This document shows, one piece after another, positions 35,785-47,005 of a stretch of DNA of 64,000 bases. The position numbers and the translations under genes are program-made. The stretch lies in contig CM040085.1 in the NCBI GenBank assembly GCA_022496805.1, positions 36,237,811 through 36,301,810 of the forward strand, written 5' to 3'. The notes under the pieces are model-generated. The model had not been told where the DNA came from, did no database searches, and saw only the letters and a program-made list of their open reading frames with translations. This stretch comes from Pohlia nutans. Lineage: Eukaryota > Streptophyta > Bryopsida > Bryales > Mniaceae. Numbering within the stretch: position 1 is the stretch's first letter; each line of letters starts with the position of its first letter.

Positions 35785-37365
35785 ATGGCATCAACTGCAA
35801 AAAGTTCTGGGGCTGAGATCAAAAGTGTGAGGTTTATTGAGGATAGAAATGTTTTAGAACTTGACTATGGAGAGGAAATGGCTAAGGGTTGTGTGTTTGG
35901 TAGTTATACGAGACGAGTCATTTCAAAAGCTATTTGTAGTAGCATGCCCTTATACTTTACAACTTCAATATTTTAGAAACATTTTTGACCAAAAACCTAA
36001 AGAACATCAAAGTCCTAGCCCACATAAGAATTATTATCGAACACATTGTCATAAAATATGCAATTCGTGTTTGATAAAATTCTCAAATGTTCAAATTGAA
36101 TGTAAAAGATGTGTTGCACCTAATAGTGAGTTTGAAGTAGGCAAGTTCTGTAGAAGAGAGATGAACTTGTGTATATGTGGTGTGGTGCCCATCAAAAATT
36201 TAGAACAATTCTCTAGTATTGTTGAGGAGTCCTCTGAATATATCATACGTGAAAAAAAAGTAAACAATATATCATTAAATGTAAAATAGAAGATAGTGAT
36301 GTTGCAAATGCTATATTGCAACACTTTGGAATTAGAAAAAAAATTTGTATTCATATATGTTTTACTACATTATCAACAAAATGTAAAGTTGTTGATAACA
36401 TAGTAGAAAGAAAAAGGAAAAAAACACATGAGGAAACAGAAAATGAATTAAAAGATCCTTTCTGGATTCATTCTAATTATGTAGATACTTGGCAGCAGCA
36501 ATACTCATATGAAAACACAATAAGTACTACTGATAAACCTTTATTGGTTTTAGATGGAGGATTGATCTTAAAAAACAAAATTTTCCATCATAGTAATTTA
36601 ACACAAAATTGTATTTCTTTACTATATATACCATGGTTATTAGAAAAACCAATTTATAGAAGTACATTAGTGTTAGTAAACACTTATTATGAAAATTGTC
36701 CATACAAAGGCAAAAGCGGAAAAGACGAAAAAAGAGGCAAGTATTTATCAATTAGCCGCGGATATGGCTCTCATGGTGGTCCTAACGTAGGTGGTAATGT
36801 GATTGAATACCATATGACAAAAGAATCACATTCCAAGGAGTATTCGTGGAGGGCACTAGGTGATTTAATCGCCAGTAACATATGGAAACATATGTACAAA
36901 TTTGGAGATTCTATTAACAACATTTTTTCAGATCAATTTGCTGAACTTAAATGCATTGCCATTGGAAAAGAAGATTGTTTAACAAATGTGCATTCTATGC
37001 ACATTTCCAAGAATTCCAAGATTAAACCACATGTAGATGCAAATGATAAGGAGACTTCTATCATCACCTAGTTTAATAATAGTGTTATTAAAGGAGGCGA
37101 TTTTGCTGTACAACAAATGTGGTGTAAATTTTCCACATCCAATGGTCCTGGACTTTTTATTAGATCTGAAAATTTAGTTCATGGAACTTTGCCTTTCAAT
37201 TGTTCAGGAGTAGAGCTGCATTCAAATTTTAAATTGGATGTAGCACTAGTTAACAAGAAAGGAATTTCCACTAGGTTGATAAATCAAAAAATAGAAGGAC
37301 AACCACTTACATTTTCTAAAGATTATTGGTCTTCCATCACTTCTGAATATGGCAAAGATTTTTAA
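35785..37365 (+). pseudogene. TET/JBP-like 2-oxoglutarate/Fe(II) dioxygenase gene, broken
   Basis: The reading starts at ATG 35785 just after a TTCTAG acceptor-like site. It shifts frame near 35900 and again in the A8 run at 36252, and hits one TAG at 37069-37071 where Trp would fit (flanks SIIT and FNNS). About 520 codons in all. Parts in order: an N-terminal region; a Cys/His cluster (CHKICNSC, CKRC, CICG), probably zinc binding; a middle region; then a C-terminal block IKPHVDANDKE, KGGDF, GPGLFIRSENLVHGT. The HxD, GG and distal HG spacing is that of the double-stranded beta-helix Fe(II)/2OG oxygenases and most resembles the TET/JBP group that oxidises thymine or 5-methylcytosine in DNA. 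The usual Arg that holds 2-oxoglutarate is not obvious; a Lys (NFKLDV) is in about the right place. A prolyl-hydroxylase-like enzyme is the main alternative. Confidence 0.55.
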
Positions 37366-38034
37366 AATTATATTTATAAATGTATTTTTCACATATTTTT
37401 ATTTTGATTTTTTTTCAATAAATGTATTTTTAAAATATTGTCAATATGGCAATCGCTGATTCTCACATCACAGCAAGCATTTTTTCCTGATTTCTGACAA
37501 GACCATGGTCTCATTTTATGCAAATTAGTTTAGTACATTTATTCTCATCCATTAAAGTTTTCAATTAAAATTTTCAATCAAAGTTTTTAAAGGTTTTAAT
37601 GAAAGTTTTCAATTAAAGTTTTTAATAAATCCCTTTAAAATACAACATAAGACACCAACCTAAAATATCACTTGTAATTAATTTTTTAAACAAAATGTAA
37701 TCAATGTAGCAAAAGTGTGGGTAAGGGATTGAAACATGTTGCACATTTTATAATTGCATTTATTAACAAGTTGAGAAATTGGAAAATTTCTACAAGAAAT
37801 ACATAGCGGTGAAGGAAATTCTATTCAACTCCAACAATGAGGAATCTATAAACCCTTCAACTTCCAAGATGAAAACTATAAAACTTAAAACATACTTATA
37901 ATAAATTCGAAAGAGGTAATATATGGAGAACCATTTTTAGTAATCACCTTCCCACCCGTGAGCATTGATATCATCATTCCTTTCACCTACAACCTCTAAA
38001 TTAAAGTCCATGCGCCTTCGCTGTAGGAAATTAG
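37366..38034. other. AT-rich spacer, no gene seen
   Basis: Short direct repeats of 'aaagtttt(c/t)aat' around 37550-37630; no coding content. Confidence 0.4.
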
Positions 38035-39132
38035 TCAAAATGGCAGCAGATTTGAACAATGGGGAAATTTTGGCTTGGTCGAATCAATGTGCTTCATCAT
38101 GCGTCTCCATTTTTGTTTTAGGCCTCCGATTCCCCACTCCACGCGAACTCTATAACCAACATGCATTTTATTGAACGCATTAATGGCAGCCTCATCGTGT
38201 CCTTCAGCAACCTCTCGTGAACCAACACGTCTCATAATAATCTGTTCTGCTCCAGTATAACTAGGATCACCAAGCAAGTATTCAAAATAATTGTCTGAGT
38301 GCGTAAAATACTCCCGCCAATTCAAACTAAGATCTGTGTGTCGTAGAACGTTTACATCATGGAAAGATCATGGAAATCCAGCTTCTACAGAAATGAAGAG
38401 ACCATTGTGATCTACCACAACAAGATTGTTCAAACTATAAATTTTTTTCCTCCCATTAAAATAACTCCTGTGGCTAGGATCATTCCATGGCTTCCTAATT
38501 TTCACAAGCGTTCTATCAATTATACCAATGCAACCCGGAAACTCTCGATGATGTTGGCCTAATTCTAACCTCTCTACTTCATTTGGCCATCGGATCTCAT
38601 GATGTAACGCTTCATTGATGCACGAAGCTACAAAAATACTATCGTCACACGCAACTGACTTTGACCAGTTCCAGAGCAGGGTGTCAAAAACATGGATGTT
38701 GTCATGCTTCAAATAGAGAAGAAAGTTCAAAATACGTTGTTCGGGAGAGAGTTTGTTGGGTCGACCTTGCACGATACGCCCCTCTCCAGTACTTCGAGCA
38801 TGTGATCGTATAACTGGTGCAACAAAAGAGCAAAGCTCGTCAAATTCCTCAATCGTGAAATTTGTGTTCAATTTGAACAAGACCGGAGTTACTCGCATGG
38901 TGCCCAAAACATCACGAACACCTTCATGCGGATTAACTATATGATATCCACCTTCCTCCCACTCGCTTGAAACAAAGTATTCTGTCGAAGTACTTGCAGC
39001 CACCGCAGAAAAAAATAACATTTGATACTCGTCCTCCATCTCTTGCATCACATCACCGTCGCTACTACTACTAGATATGGAATCTAAGTAATCGCTTTCT
39101 TCATCATTGTGATCATAATCATGGTCAGCCAT
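38035..39132 (-). pseudogene. PIF/Harbinger transposase with one internal stop
   Basis: The start ATG at 39132 has a good context (ACCATGGCT). The frame is open to 38035 except for a single TGA at 38368-38370, giving 366 codons including the stop. An acidic N-terminus is followed by the helical region and then the DDE_Tnp_4 catalytic core: first Asp in GCIGIIDRTLVKI, second in LLGDPSY, Glu in RVRVEWGIGGLKQKWR. All three acidic residues are present. Only the nonsense codon, just after GFP in the usual G-x-P-(G/R)-S-x-H-D motif, prevents a full product, so inactivation may be recent. Its Myb/SANT-like partner ORF is at 41150-41640 on the same strand. Confidence 0.85.
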
Positions 39133-39186
39133 GGTAAAGGATAAAGAGAAATCACCTGCACAATGTTTACACAATCTAAAAATAAA

Positions 39187-39650
39187 TAAAAAAGGTGGGA
39201 GAAAATTGTGTCAATGAGATCTAAAAAGTACACCTGTAAACAAATCACACGAGCTACAAATAGTGATAAGAGGTGGAAGAAAATGAACTAATGAGATCTC
39301 AAAAACACACCTGCAAAATATCACACAGAAGACAGAGAGAAGTGGGATAGAATTGTGGTTCAAAAGTACACTTGCAAAAAAGTTGCAAGAGCTACAAACA
39401 GGTGGTAGAAGATGAAGCCTAATAAGATCTCAGAAATACACCTGCAAAATGTCACACGCTATAGACAAAGAGAAGAGGCGGGAGAAATTTGTGCCGATGA
39501 GATCTCAAAAATACACCAAAAATGTCACATGTGCTAAAGAGAAAGATAAGAGATGGGAGAAAATTGTGGCAATGAGACCAAATAAACCACTTGCAAAGCT
39601 ATAACACGTTCTAGAGGTGGAGGAAGATTGTGGCAATGATATTGAAGAAT
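39187..39650. repeat. Minisatellite of ~70-75-base units, about six copies
   Basis: Each unit holds a variant of 'gtgggagaaaattgtg', then 'aatgagatctcaaaaatacacctgcaaa' broken by changes, then 'tcacacgctacaaa'. The copies are diverged. It lies directly upstream of the Harbinger transposase start. Confidence 0.7.
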
Positions 39651-39694
39651 GGAACATATAAGATGAATTTGAATGACGCATCTTGACACGAAAT

Positions 39695-39850
39695 CCAATT
39701 TCTACCATCCACTTTTTCTAATAAGTTTAATTTCCACCGTCCAACTTTCCTAATAAGCCACATTTCCACTGTCCAATTTTCCTAATAAGTCACATTTCCA
39801 TCGTCCAATTTTCCAATTTAGTATAATTTCCACCGTCCAAATTCAATAAT
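39695..39850. repeat. Short minisatellite (~32-base units)
   Basis: Four to five units of 'tttccaccgtccaatttt' followed by 'cctaataagtcaca', with substitutions. Confidence 0.7.
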
Positions 39851-39957
39851 TAGTCCAATGCCTACCATCTAATAGTGAATTTAGTCTTATTTTGATTAGC
39901 AAATAATTAAATAATTAAACAAAATTGGTTTACAAATCTTTGAAATGCAGATCAGAC

Positions 39958-40165
39958 CAAGCGGCATGGACCTGGCCCTAAAGCGGATCCGGCCCCGGCC
40001 CTGGCTGAGACCCGGCCCAGGCGGGGACCAGGTCCTCACGGGGACCCGGCCACGGCCCTGGTTGGGACCCGACCCTGGCCAAGGCGGAGTCCCGGCTCCG
40101 GCCCTGACCCGGCCCAGACCCCGGCCCCGGCCCGGGCAGTGACCCAGCCAGCGCTGGCTCTGCTG
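39958..40165. repeat. GC-rich minisatellite
   Basis: Degenerate repeats built from 'gacccggccc' and 'ccggccccggccctgg'. About 75-80% GC, in sharp contrast to the AT-rich flanks. Open frames on both strands are consequences of the composition. Confidence 0.7.
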
Positions 40166-41149
40166 CCGCCGGCGTGGGTCAGCTGTCCCCGTCTTTTTTT
40201 ATAAAAAATTCTCCTCGTGTTGTGCGTATACACTATTTCCAACCCGACAATTAGAAACCATCTGGAATCTTTTTGCTCCCTTTACTTTTCGTTTCTCTTT
40301 AAAATTAGAGGATGAGGGATCAAATGCAGGAGTCGTAGGGAGACTTTATGAATTTCTCTATTGTGTCCATTTAGTTTTGAAATAGTGGAAGTAGGTGAGT
40401 AGAAGTTTTATATCAAAAAGTTAGTGTGTTATTGTGGAGTTAGTACGTCAAAATTGTATGAATTAGCAAGTGAAAGTGGATGTTTTATTTTCTGTAGAAG
40501 GGTTTGGATTCTATTTGTATAGAGAAAGTACAAATTAACAAAGAGGTGTAGGAAAAGAGGAAGTCGAATTACCTCACAGTTTTTTGCTCTAAAAAAATCG
40601 CAGTTTCATCCATAGGCGAACAATGCAGAGTTTTCATCCGATAAGAAACTCATTTTTCATCCGTTTATAACTTTTGCATAAATGGTCCAAATTAGAATTT
40701 TTTTTATAGTTTCAGAATACGGAAATAAAAATCTAGACCGTAGTGTGGTTATATTTTTAATAAAGTCTATGTAGAAAAAAACAAAAAGTGAGAATCTAGG
40801 GATAAATTTAGAATGCTGTTTTTTTGGTTTAAAACCACCTTAACTTCAAAATTCAATAACTTTTGCATACTTTGTCTATCCTTAACGTATTTTAACAATT
40901 TGGAAACTGTAGAGCATGTGGTTTAGCATAATATTAAGAGTTTCTTAGAATAAAATAGTTAGTAAAAGTGTCCGTTGCTTGGAAGGCTACGATATAATTT
41001 ATCATAAAAATATTATTAAGCAACCATGAAAACATAAAAGTAGTGATACACCACAAAAGTTTATAATTGATATCTCCACTTAGGAAATGTTGTGGCTAAA
41101 GGGACAACCTTTAGCTCATAAAGCCAAAAATAACCCTCTTGTGATAAGC
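40166..41149. other. Internal Harbinger or intergenic DNA, one small hairpin at its end
   Basis: No gene seen. At 41134-41197 an imperfect inverted repeat with arms CCCTCTTGTGAT...ATCACAAGAGGG could form a hairpin. Confidence 0.35.
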
Positions 41150-41640
41150 AATCACGAATTTCGGGGAGGTTGCATGCGATTGTTGATCACAAGAGGGCGA
41201 TTTTTGTTTGGATGGCGTGCTTTAACAGGAGGGGCTTCCACCATCAGCCCATTTTGGGAAATTTTTCACCAATTGCCAACAATGCTCAAACATAAAGTTC
41301 GTGCACTTTGCACTCTTGGTGCGGAACAATTCCTTGCCTATTACTATTATATCCGCTTCTGTTTTTCTACTATGATGCATACTCTTTATTTGTCAATAAT
41401 TCCAAATAAATTGTTTACAACATGTTTTATTATTCCCCATTTGGACTCTAGCGATCATGGTCCTCCATATCCTCCCGGCTTTAATGCATTATAATGAACA
41501 AAGATTCATTCCCAAAACGCACTACTTTTCTACTAGTTGCTGGTGATAGGGTCTTAGGAAATAGCCAAAAAACTGCGTGTCAATTGGCGTTCATTTTCAG
41601 GAATAAAATTCTTTCCTTTGGAAGAATTGGGTTCACTCAA
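41150..41640 (-). pseudogene. Harbinger Myb/SANT-like partner ORF, heavily mutated
   Basis: On the minus strand the frame reads NERQLTRSFLAIS, DPITSN, KSSAFWE, IFVHYNALKPGGYGGP, SLESKWGIIKHVVNNLFGIID, and after a shift TEADIIVIGKELFRTK and FMFEHCWQLVKNFPKW. This is the trihelix/Myb-like order of plant Harbinger ORF1 proteins, ending in the NAM-associated block (F-x-HCW-x-L...PKW). Six internal stops all replace codons expected to be CAA, CAG or CGA. It would have been the DNA-binding partner of the transposase at 38035-39132. Confidence 0.7.
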
Positions 41641-42559
41641 TGCACGACCCCCTCGACCACGATTACCAACCCAACTTCCCCGTTCTCCTACACAACCAAA
41701 ATTTCTCCCAGAACCCCCAAAATTTTGAAATGCAAATTAGGGTTATTTTGGCTCACCCCACACTCAAACTCGAAATTCTGACCTCGGGGTTGTAAAATGG
41801 AAGATCCCAAGGTCCATCGCTCCTCTGGTTTGGGTGATGAAGCATTTGCTCCAAGTTGGGATGCCATGCCTTTGGTTGTGTACTTGGCGAGGTCAGTGGA
41901 GATTGAAATCTCGTGTATGTAGGGAATCGTCGGCACAAATCCAGCTGCCAACCCTGCCTCTGACGCCGACCGATTCCGCTGCAAACATTCGCCTTGATGC
42001 TGCGCCGACTTCTTTGAGGCTGGTCTTTGATTGCCCTGCAGGCTGTAGCTGCTACCGGAGTCGCCGCATTCCTTGTTGATGCTACGCCGCCTTCACTGAA
42101 GGCCGACTCCCCTACAACTGCCGCCCTCCAAATCTCCTGAGGCGCGCTAACTCCTCCGATCCTTGCTGCCCCATGCAACTCGGAAGCTGCGTCGCGCCTC
42201 CTACGTGGGCTGCGCCTCCCCGCCCCTCCGCTCCCTCGTCCATCACCGCGCCTCCCTACCGCTCTGCTCTCCCGACCATTGCAATGTCTTCCCTGCCGAC
42301 CCTCCATTGATGAGCAAAAAATAAAGACTCCGTATGACCCGCCACGGATACTAAACTTTATGATTATTGCAATTAATGGAGATGATTATCTCCCACATAT
42401 AGCCCGGCTTTCAAGCTCAAGAGGGAAATACAAGACTCCATAGCCTAGCGTGCCAAAACTCATTTGTAAGAGAGAGGCCCCTTGGGAGAGAGGCCCCTTG
42501 CAGACCATGAGGTGGGAAGAAAAAAGGTGGGCGGGCCCTCTACATTTGCAAAAGGCCAC
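41641..42559. other. GC-rich stretch with unsupported open frames
   Basis: 41800-42300 is GC-rich and holds overlapping frames on both strands (minus 41753-42307, plus 41834-42079). Neither has a recognisable domain; the minus frame is Arg/Ala/Gly-rich as expected from composition. It may be internal DNA of the Harbinger element. Confidence 0.35.
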
Positions 42560-42595
42560 CTGTTGAGGGCATGGGTGGCCATGCTCTAATCATGA
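42560..42595. mobile_element. Right terminal inverted repeat of a Harbinger element
   Basis: Reads GGCATGGGTGGCCATGCTC then TAA; its complement matches the left end of the MITE at 30105. It probably marks the end of the element containing the transposase and Myb-like ORF. No left partner was located. Confidence 0.5.
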
Positions 42596-42797
42596 ATTCG
42601 TTCAACCCATCCAAAATTGTAGTCCTAAAATTTGCAATCCGCATTTACAACTCCTTGTAGTAAACATGAATAAATGCATCATTTATCTAGTTCTGGAAAA
42701 AGGGCTCAAATATGGACTGTCTAATTCTGGACAAAAATCAAAATAAGACGGGCGACTCTGGCTGAATTTTGGACCACGGGGGGATTACAGTCAGATC

Positions 42798-43124
42798 CTA
42801 TATGAGGATCCTCCGATAGAACGGGAGAACTTGGATGAATTCTGAAATCAACAGGAGATCCCCCGATAGAACGCCATCCCTGACGGGAGAACTTGGATGA
42901 TTTCTAACTTCGGGAGAGTCGGGACCCCTGTAAGCTGAAATCAACAGGAGATCCCCCGATAGAACACCTTCCCTAATGGGAGAACTTGGATGATTTCTAA
43001 CTTCGGAAGAATCAGGACCCCTGTAAACTGAAATCAACAGGGGATCCCCCGATAGAACGCCATCTAGGAGTAGCAACTCCCAGAAGATTGACCCCCCGTC
43101 CTCTGACGATACAGGCTGAGCCAA
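42798..43124 (-). repeat. ~93-base tandem repeats carrying the palindrome
   Basis: Three units on the minus strand. Each contains the palindrome, 'ctgttgatttcagctt', 'acaggggtccyga' and 'agaaatcatccaagttctccc'. The units give an open frame with repeated LSGDLLLIS and YRGPDS motifs, but this is probably a by-product of the repeat rather than a gene. Confidence 0.6.
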
Positions 43125-43387
43125 CTAATCAAATCATCAAGTACTGCCAGTACAACTAAGTGATGAGGCCTCCAATCGAATCTACAATCTATCATGTGCA
43201 ATTTCCTCAAGGAGTGACTCTACTAAACTGTAACTAAACTGAGGAAGAATTCAATTGAAACTTACAAGCACCATCTTATCAAGGGATCCTCCGATGGGTC
43301 CAGATCGGAGGTAGATAAAGTATATGGAACAATCTTTTATTACACAGAATGAATCATACAATGTACAACGCTGCACTCAAGGCTGCG

Positions 43388-44107
43388 TCAACCATTCTTC
43401 ACATCATGTACAGGGAGTCCAACTAAATGATCAGACCTAATGCAAACCCGCCTAATGTGCCACCGCTTTAAGAACTTCTGCTTGAATTTTCCATCCAACT
43501 CATTCTCCTCAAGAAATCTTCTCACTGAGCTATATCTTCGAAGGCCAAAGATGAAAGGAAGTAATGCGGTACAAATATTGGGAATAACATTACATTGATT
43601 GGGTAGCGATCTCTCCCCCATCCATGAAGTAGGAAAGTAACATGCCAAGTCACCATTATATACATTCCTGTGCCTACAATCGTCTACCATGAGAACTTTA
43701 TCTGGTAAACAGTACTCCTTTGCATTTCGTTGGCGTAGGAGATCTCTGAGCTTCTTAAAGCAATAGGGATAGCTCTCGGGCTGCCCACACTTGTTCCTTC
43801 CGTTTACAAATAATAATTGCCTCCTCATGTCTTCAGGTAGGATATATTGCATGACCTTTCTCAGACGGATTGGAAGCATGGAAGACCAAATTCCAACATG
43901 GAAGAATTGAAACAAAAGACGAAAGAATTGTATTAGCCCAGGTCGAACTTTGATGTTGTTCGGATTAAAAGGGGGTGGCGTGAACTTGTCGTATTCCTCA
44001 TAACATAGCAATCCATTCACTGATAGAACGATCACCATCTTCACGTTACTGCCGACATCCTCCTTGACCTCATCCACAACATTGTCCTTGAGCTTTCCCA
44101 CCGAATG
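43388..44107 (-). pseudogene. Second FCP1/NIF-type HAD domain, catalytic Asp lost
   Basis: Opens after an AAGCAG acceptor at 44108 and runs to TGA at 43388, about 239 codons. Landmarks match the FCP1/NIF (HAD) phosphatase fold: IVLSVNGLLCYEE at the motif I position, RPGLIQFFRLL, HVGIWSS (motif II) and VLMVDDCRHRN (motif III). Motif I is S-V-N-G instead of D-x-D-G, so the phosphoryl-accepting Asp is absent and catalysis by the usual route is not expected. It is a diverged paralogue of the domain at 44993-45591 on the same strand. It may be a downstream gene, an alternative last exon of the large gene or a dead duplicate; no start codon is evident for a separate gene. The type call is my inference. 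Confidence 0.5.
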
Positions 44108-44129
44108 CTGCTTAATGAAAAACAACACT

Positions 44130-44800
44130 ACACACATCAACGGGGGATCCTCCGATAGGAACCAATGAACCATATCATCCAACAACAAATAAAGACAAAA
44201 GCTACAAACAAAGAAATATTTCGTAAAAATATTAAGGGAGTATCCTGGAAGGAAGTTCATGCACGGATACTGTGAATCTGTGATGTTCAGTTAAATCGGT
44301 AACAATCTAGAATGCATTCCCTTTGCCAATGTGTTTGGGATAATGTGTTGTCCTTCCCCATGCAACGCTGACGGGGGATCCTCCGATACGAACCAATGAC
44401 CCATATTACATCCGAAAACAAATCACTGACAAGGCTACAAACAATCAAATCTGTCATGAGTAGTTAACTTTCCAGGAAGGGAGTATCCTGGTTGAGGGTG
44501 TCGATTGTAATGTATGGCCAACCTAAGATGATATCCAATTGAAGACGTGATTGGAGTAATGTGCTGTCTTCCCCCATGGGACTCTAACGGGGGATCCTTT
44601 GATAGGAACCAATGACCCATATCACATCAAACAACACATAAACTCTAGGGCTAGAAATTACCCGGAACGAAGACAATGAGCGGTGATTGCAATGTATGTC
44701 CAACCTAAGATGCTATCCAATTGAAGACGTGATTGGAGTAATGTGCTGTCTTCCCCCATGGGACTCTAACGGGGGATCCTCCGCTAGGAACCAATGAACC
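44130..44800 (-). repeat. Diverged ~180-220-base repeats between the two HAD domains
   Basis: Four units each contain one palindrome (44137, 44368, 44584, 44766) beside 'gaaccaatgamccatat'. Two units also share 'ggagtaatgtgctgtctt'. They indicate local tandem duplication of a palindrome-bearing segment. Confidence 0.6.
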
Positions 44801-47005
44801 ATATCACATCAAACAAAACATAAATTCGGTACTACTTAGAAACAAACAAATGTGTCATGAAAAGTAAATTCTTCTAGGAAAGATTATCCCGGAAGGTAGT
44901 CTATGCACAGTTATTTCTTTGTTCAGTAAAATTTAAACTAACCTAAGATGCTATCCCTGTAAGGATGTGTTGGGCTAACGGGCTGTCCTTTCCTATGGGA
45001 CACTGACGCCGGGCAGGGGGTTGGCTTCCACATACGTTGGCACAACCTGGGCAGACGAGAAGAGGCCTTGCAGCCAAGGTTTTAGGACAGCACTAAGAAA
45101 CTTGTCCTTAACGTCTCCAGACCACGTGGAAGGGTGAATGGCTTGGAATTCAGAATTCAAAAGATTTTTCTCTGGGCTGTCATCAATAAGTAGGATATAA
45201 TCCGTGCTCTCTAGTCCAATTTGCCTTGCGACCTTCTGAACATCCTTCAAGAAGTATGGCTTATGTTGATTGCTCTGACGTTTCGCCGATGACACCGTAC
45301 AAGCTTCTTGACTCATTACATGAATTTTACCCCTCTCTACTCTAATATTCCAGATAAGGTGGTTTACCATGTCTTCAACCTTCTTCGTTTGTGCCGCACT
45401 CCAAATTGTGATAGAGTGAACAATCTCATGCAGCCAGTTTAAGAATTCTACATAGCCAGGCCTGTATTGGGTTTCCTCTCTAAAAACCCTGTGAACTAAT
45501 AGGCCATTCAAATCAAGCACAACTGAGTACTTAGGATGTACCTTTTGACTCCGCAATGTCCGCGTATTAGGAACAACCGTCTTCGGCTTCTCTGCGAACA
45601 ATCAGTGCACATGAGTTAGGACTAAGGTAGCTAATTATCGGACCCATACCGCAAACTATGTGGATGGCTTGTAGAGTAAAAATACCCTATCGGGGGATCC
45701 CCCGATAGAGCATTGTACAATGGGCGTTCCTTGTATTCATTGAACAGATGGACTCACATACAATGAGACATTCCGTGTTAGTCATAAAGAAAGAGAATGA
45801 CTACGTCCGATGAATTTCTTAAAATTAAACATATGAACTGTCAATGGTGTCTTCAAACCCACATCAACAGTTCGGGTACAGATTGGCTATTAGTTCGGGT
45901 ACTACCCACTAGAACACTATTGACTAGTACCTCTTTTTGGACTCAATGCACCAAGATCAGTAGCTGCATCCTGAAGAATGGCCTCCACGCCTTCACCGTA
46001 GTTTGGGACTCCGACTTGCACGGCCTGACTTGGTGAAGCCTGTGTCAATAAGTGAACCTCTGGAGTGGGGACGACATCTGGCGTAACAGCTGCCAATGCC
46101 GTCATCACCTCGCTTACGTTGGACTCCTCCGCAACGTGATCAGGAAACTCAAATCCACCAGACAGACTGACGCACTCTGGTGGTTCCTGTGGTTGGGGCG
46201 TTGCACATCCCACCAATCGCGCAGTCTTCATCACCTTGTTGCCACCTTTCGTTCGGAAGACTCCAGTCACCACACTTCTACCACCTTGGACTACAGTAGG
46301 GCCAACAGAAAGCCCAGCCTTAAAGACTGCGGGCGCACATGCGTCACGGAAGTCAAGAAGTGATGGGCGCGCCTTCCTTACACTGGTTAATATGCTCGCT
46401 GCTTTCATAAGATCATCGGAGGCCTCATTCAAAAACTCGGGCTGTTGCTCCATAAACCCCGATCCTGGAAGCTGCGAGTAGGAACATTCATCAGTCAATT
46501 GAGGAGTCCACCTTGGATTTATATATGGAGATGTGTTAGACCCCTTCAACACCGGGAAATACTCCACTGATCAGAGGAACCGCGGATCGTTGGAGACGTA
46601 CTGGTTGTTAGATACTTGTGTACCCTGAAATGAACACAGACTAGAGAATTCAAAATATCTTCAGAGGCATTAGACATGGCATCTTATCGGGGGATCCTCC
46701 GATAGAACACATCAACTGCATCCTAGAGTATGCTTTGGTCACTGCAATATTAAGCGTTTACTAAGGGAAGACAATGAATTATTAGAATTCTCATACCTTG
46801 TTCGCAAGTAAACTAATTTACATACACTACACTGTAGTGTTCAAATGATTCATTTACTGTACATGCTACCTACATATCAGTATCGGACGCCTGCATGATG
46901 GGGAAAACATGCATGTGAAGCTTACAAATATCACACAACAGACCTGTCCATCCACAATTTACAAGTCACGCCTGATGTCTTGGGTAACCGCTAGTTATGA
47001 CCTAC

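Noticed and set aside
39945..40242. Pro/Arg-rich frames on both strands as genes
   Set aside because: They are by-products of the GC-rich minisatellite.
41087..41494. Plus-strand 135-codon gene
   Set aside because: The opposite strand carries the recognisable Harbinger Myb-like remnant over the same bases.
41753..42307. Minus-strand open frame of 184 codons as a gene
   Set aside because: Arg/Ala/Gly-rich composition follows from the high GC content; overlapping frames are open on the other strand and no domain is visible.
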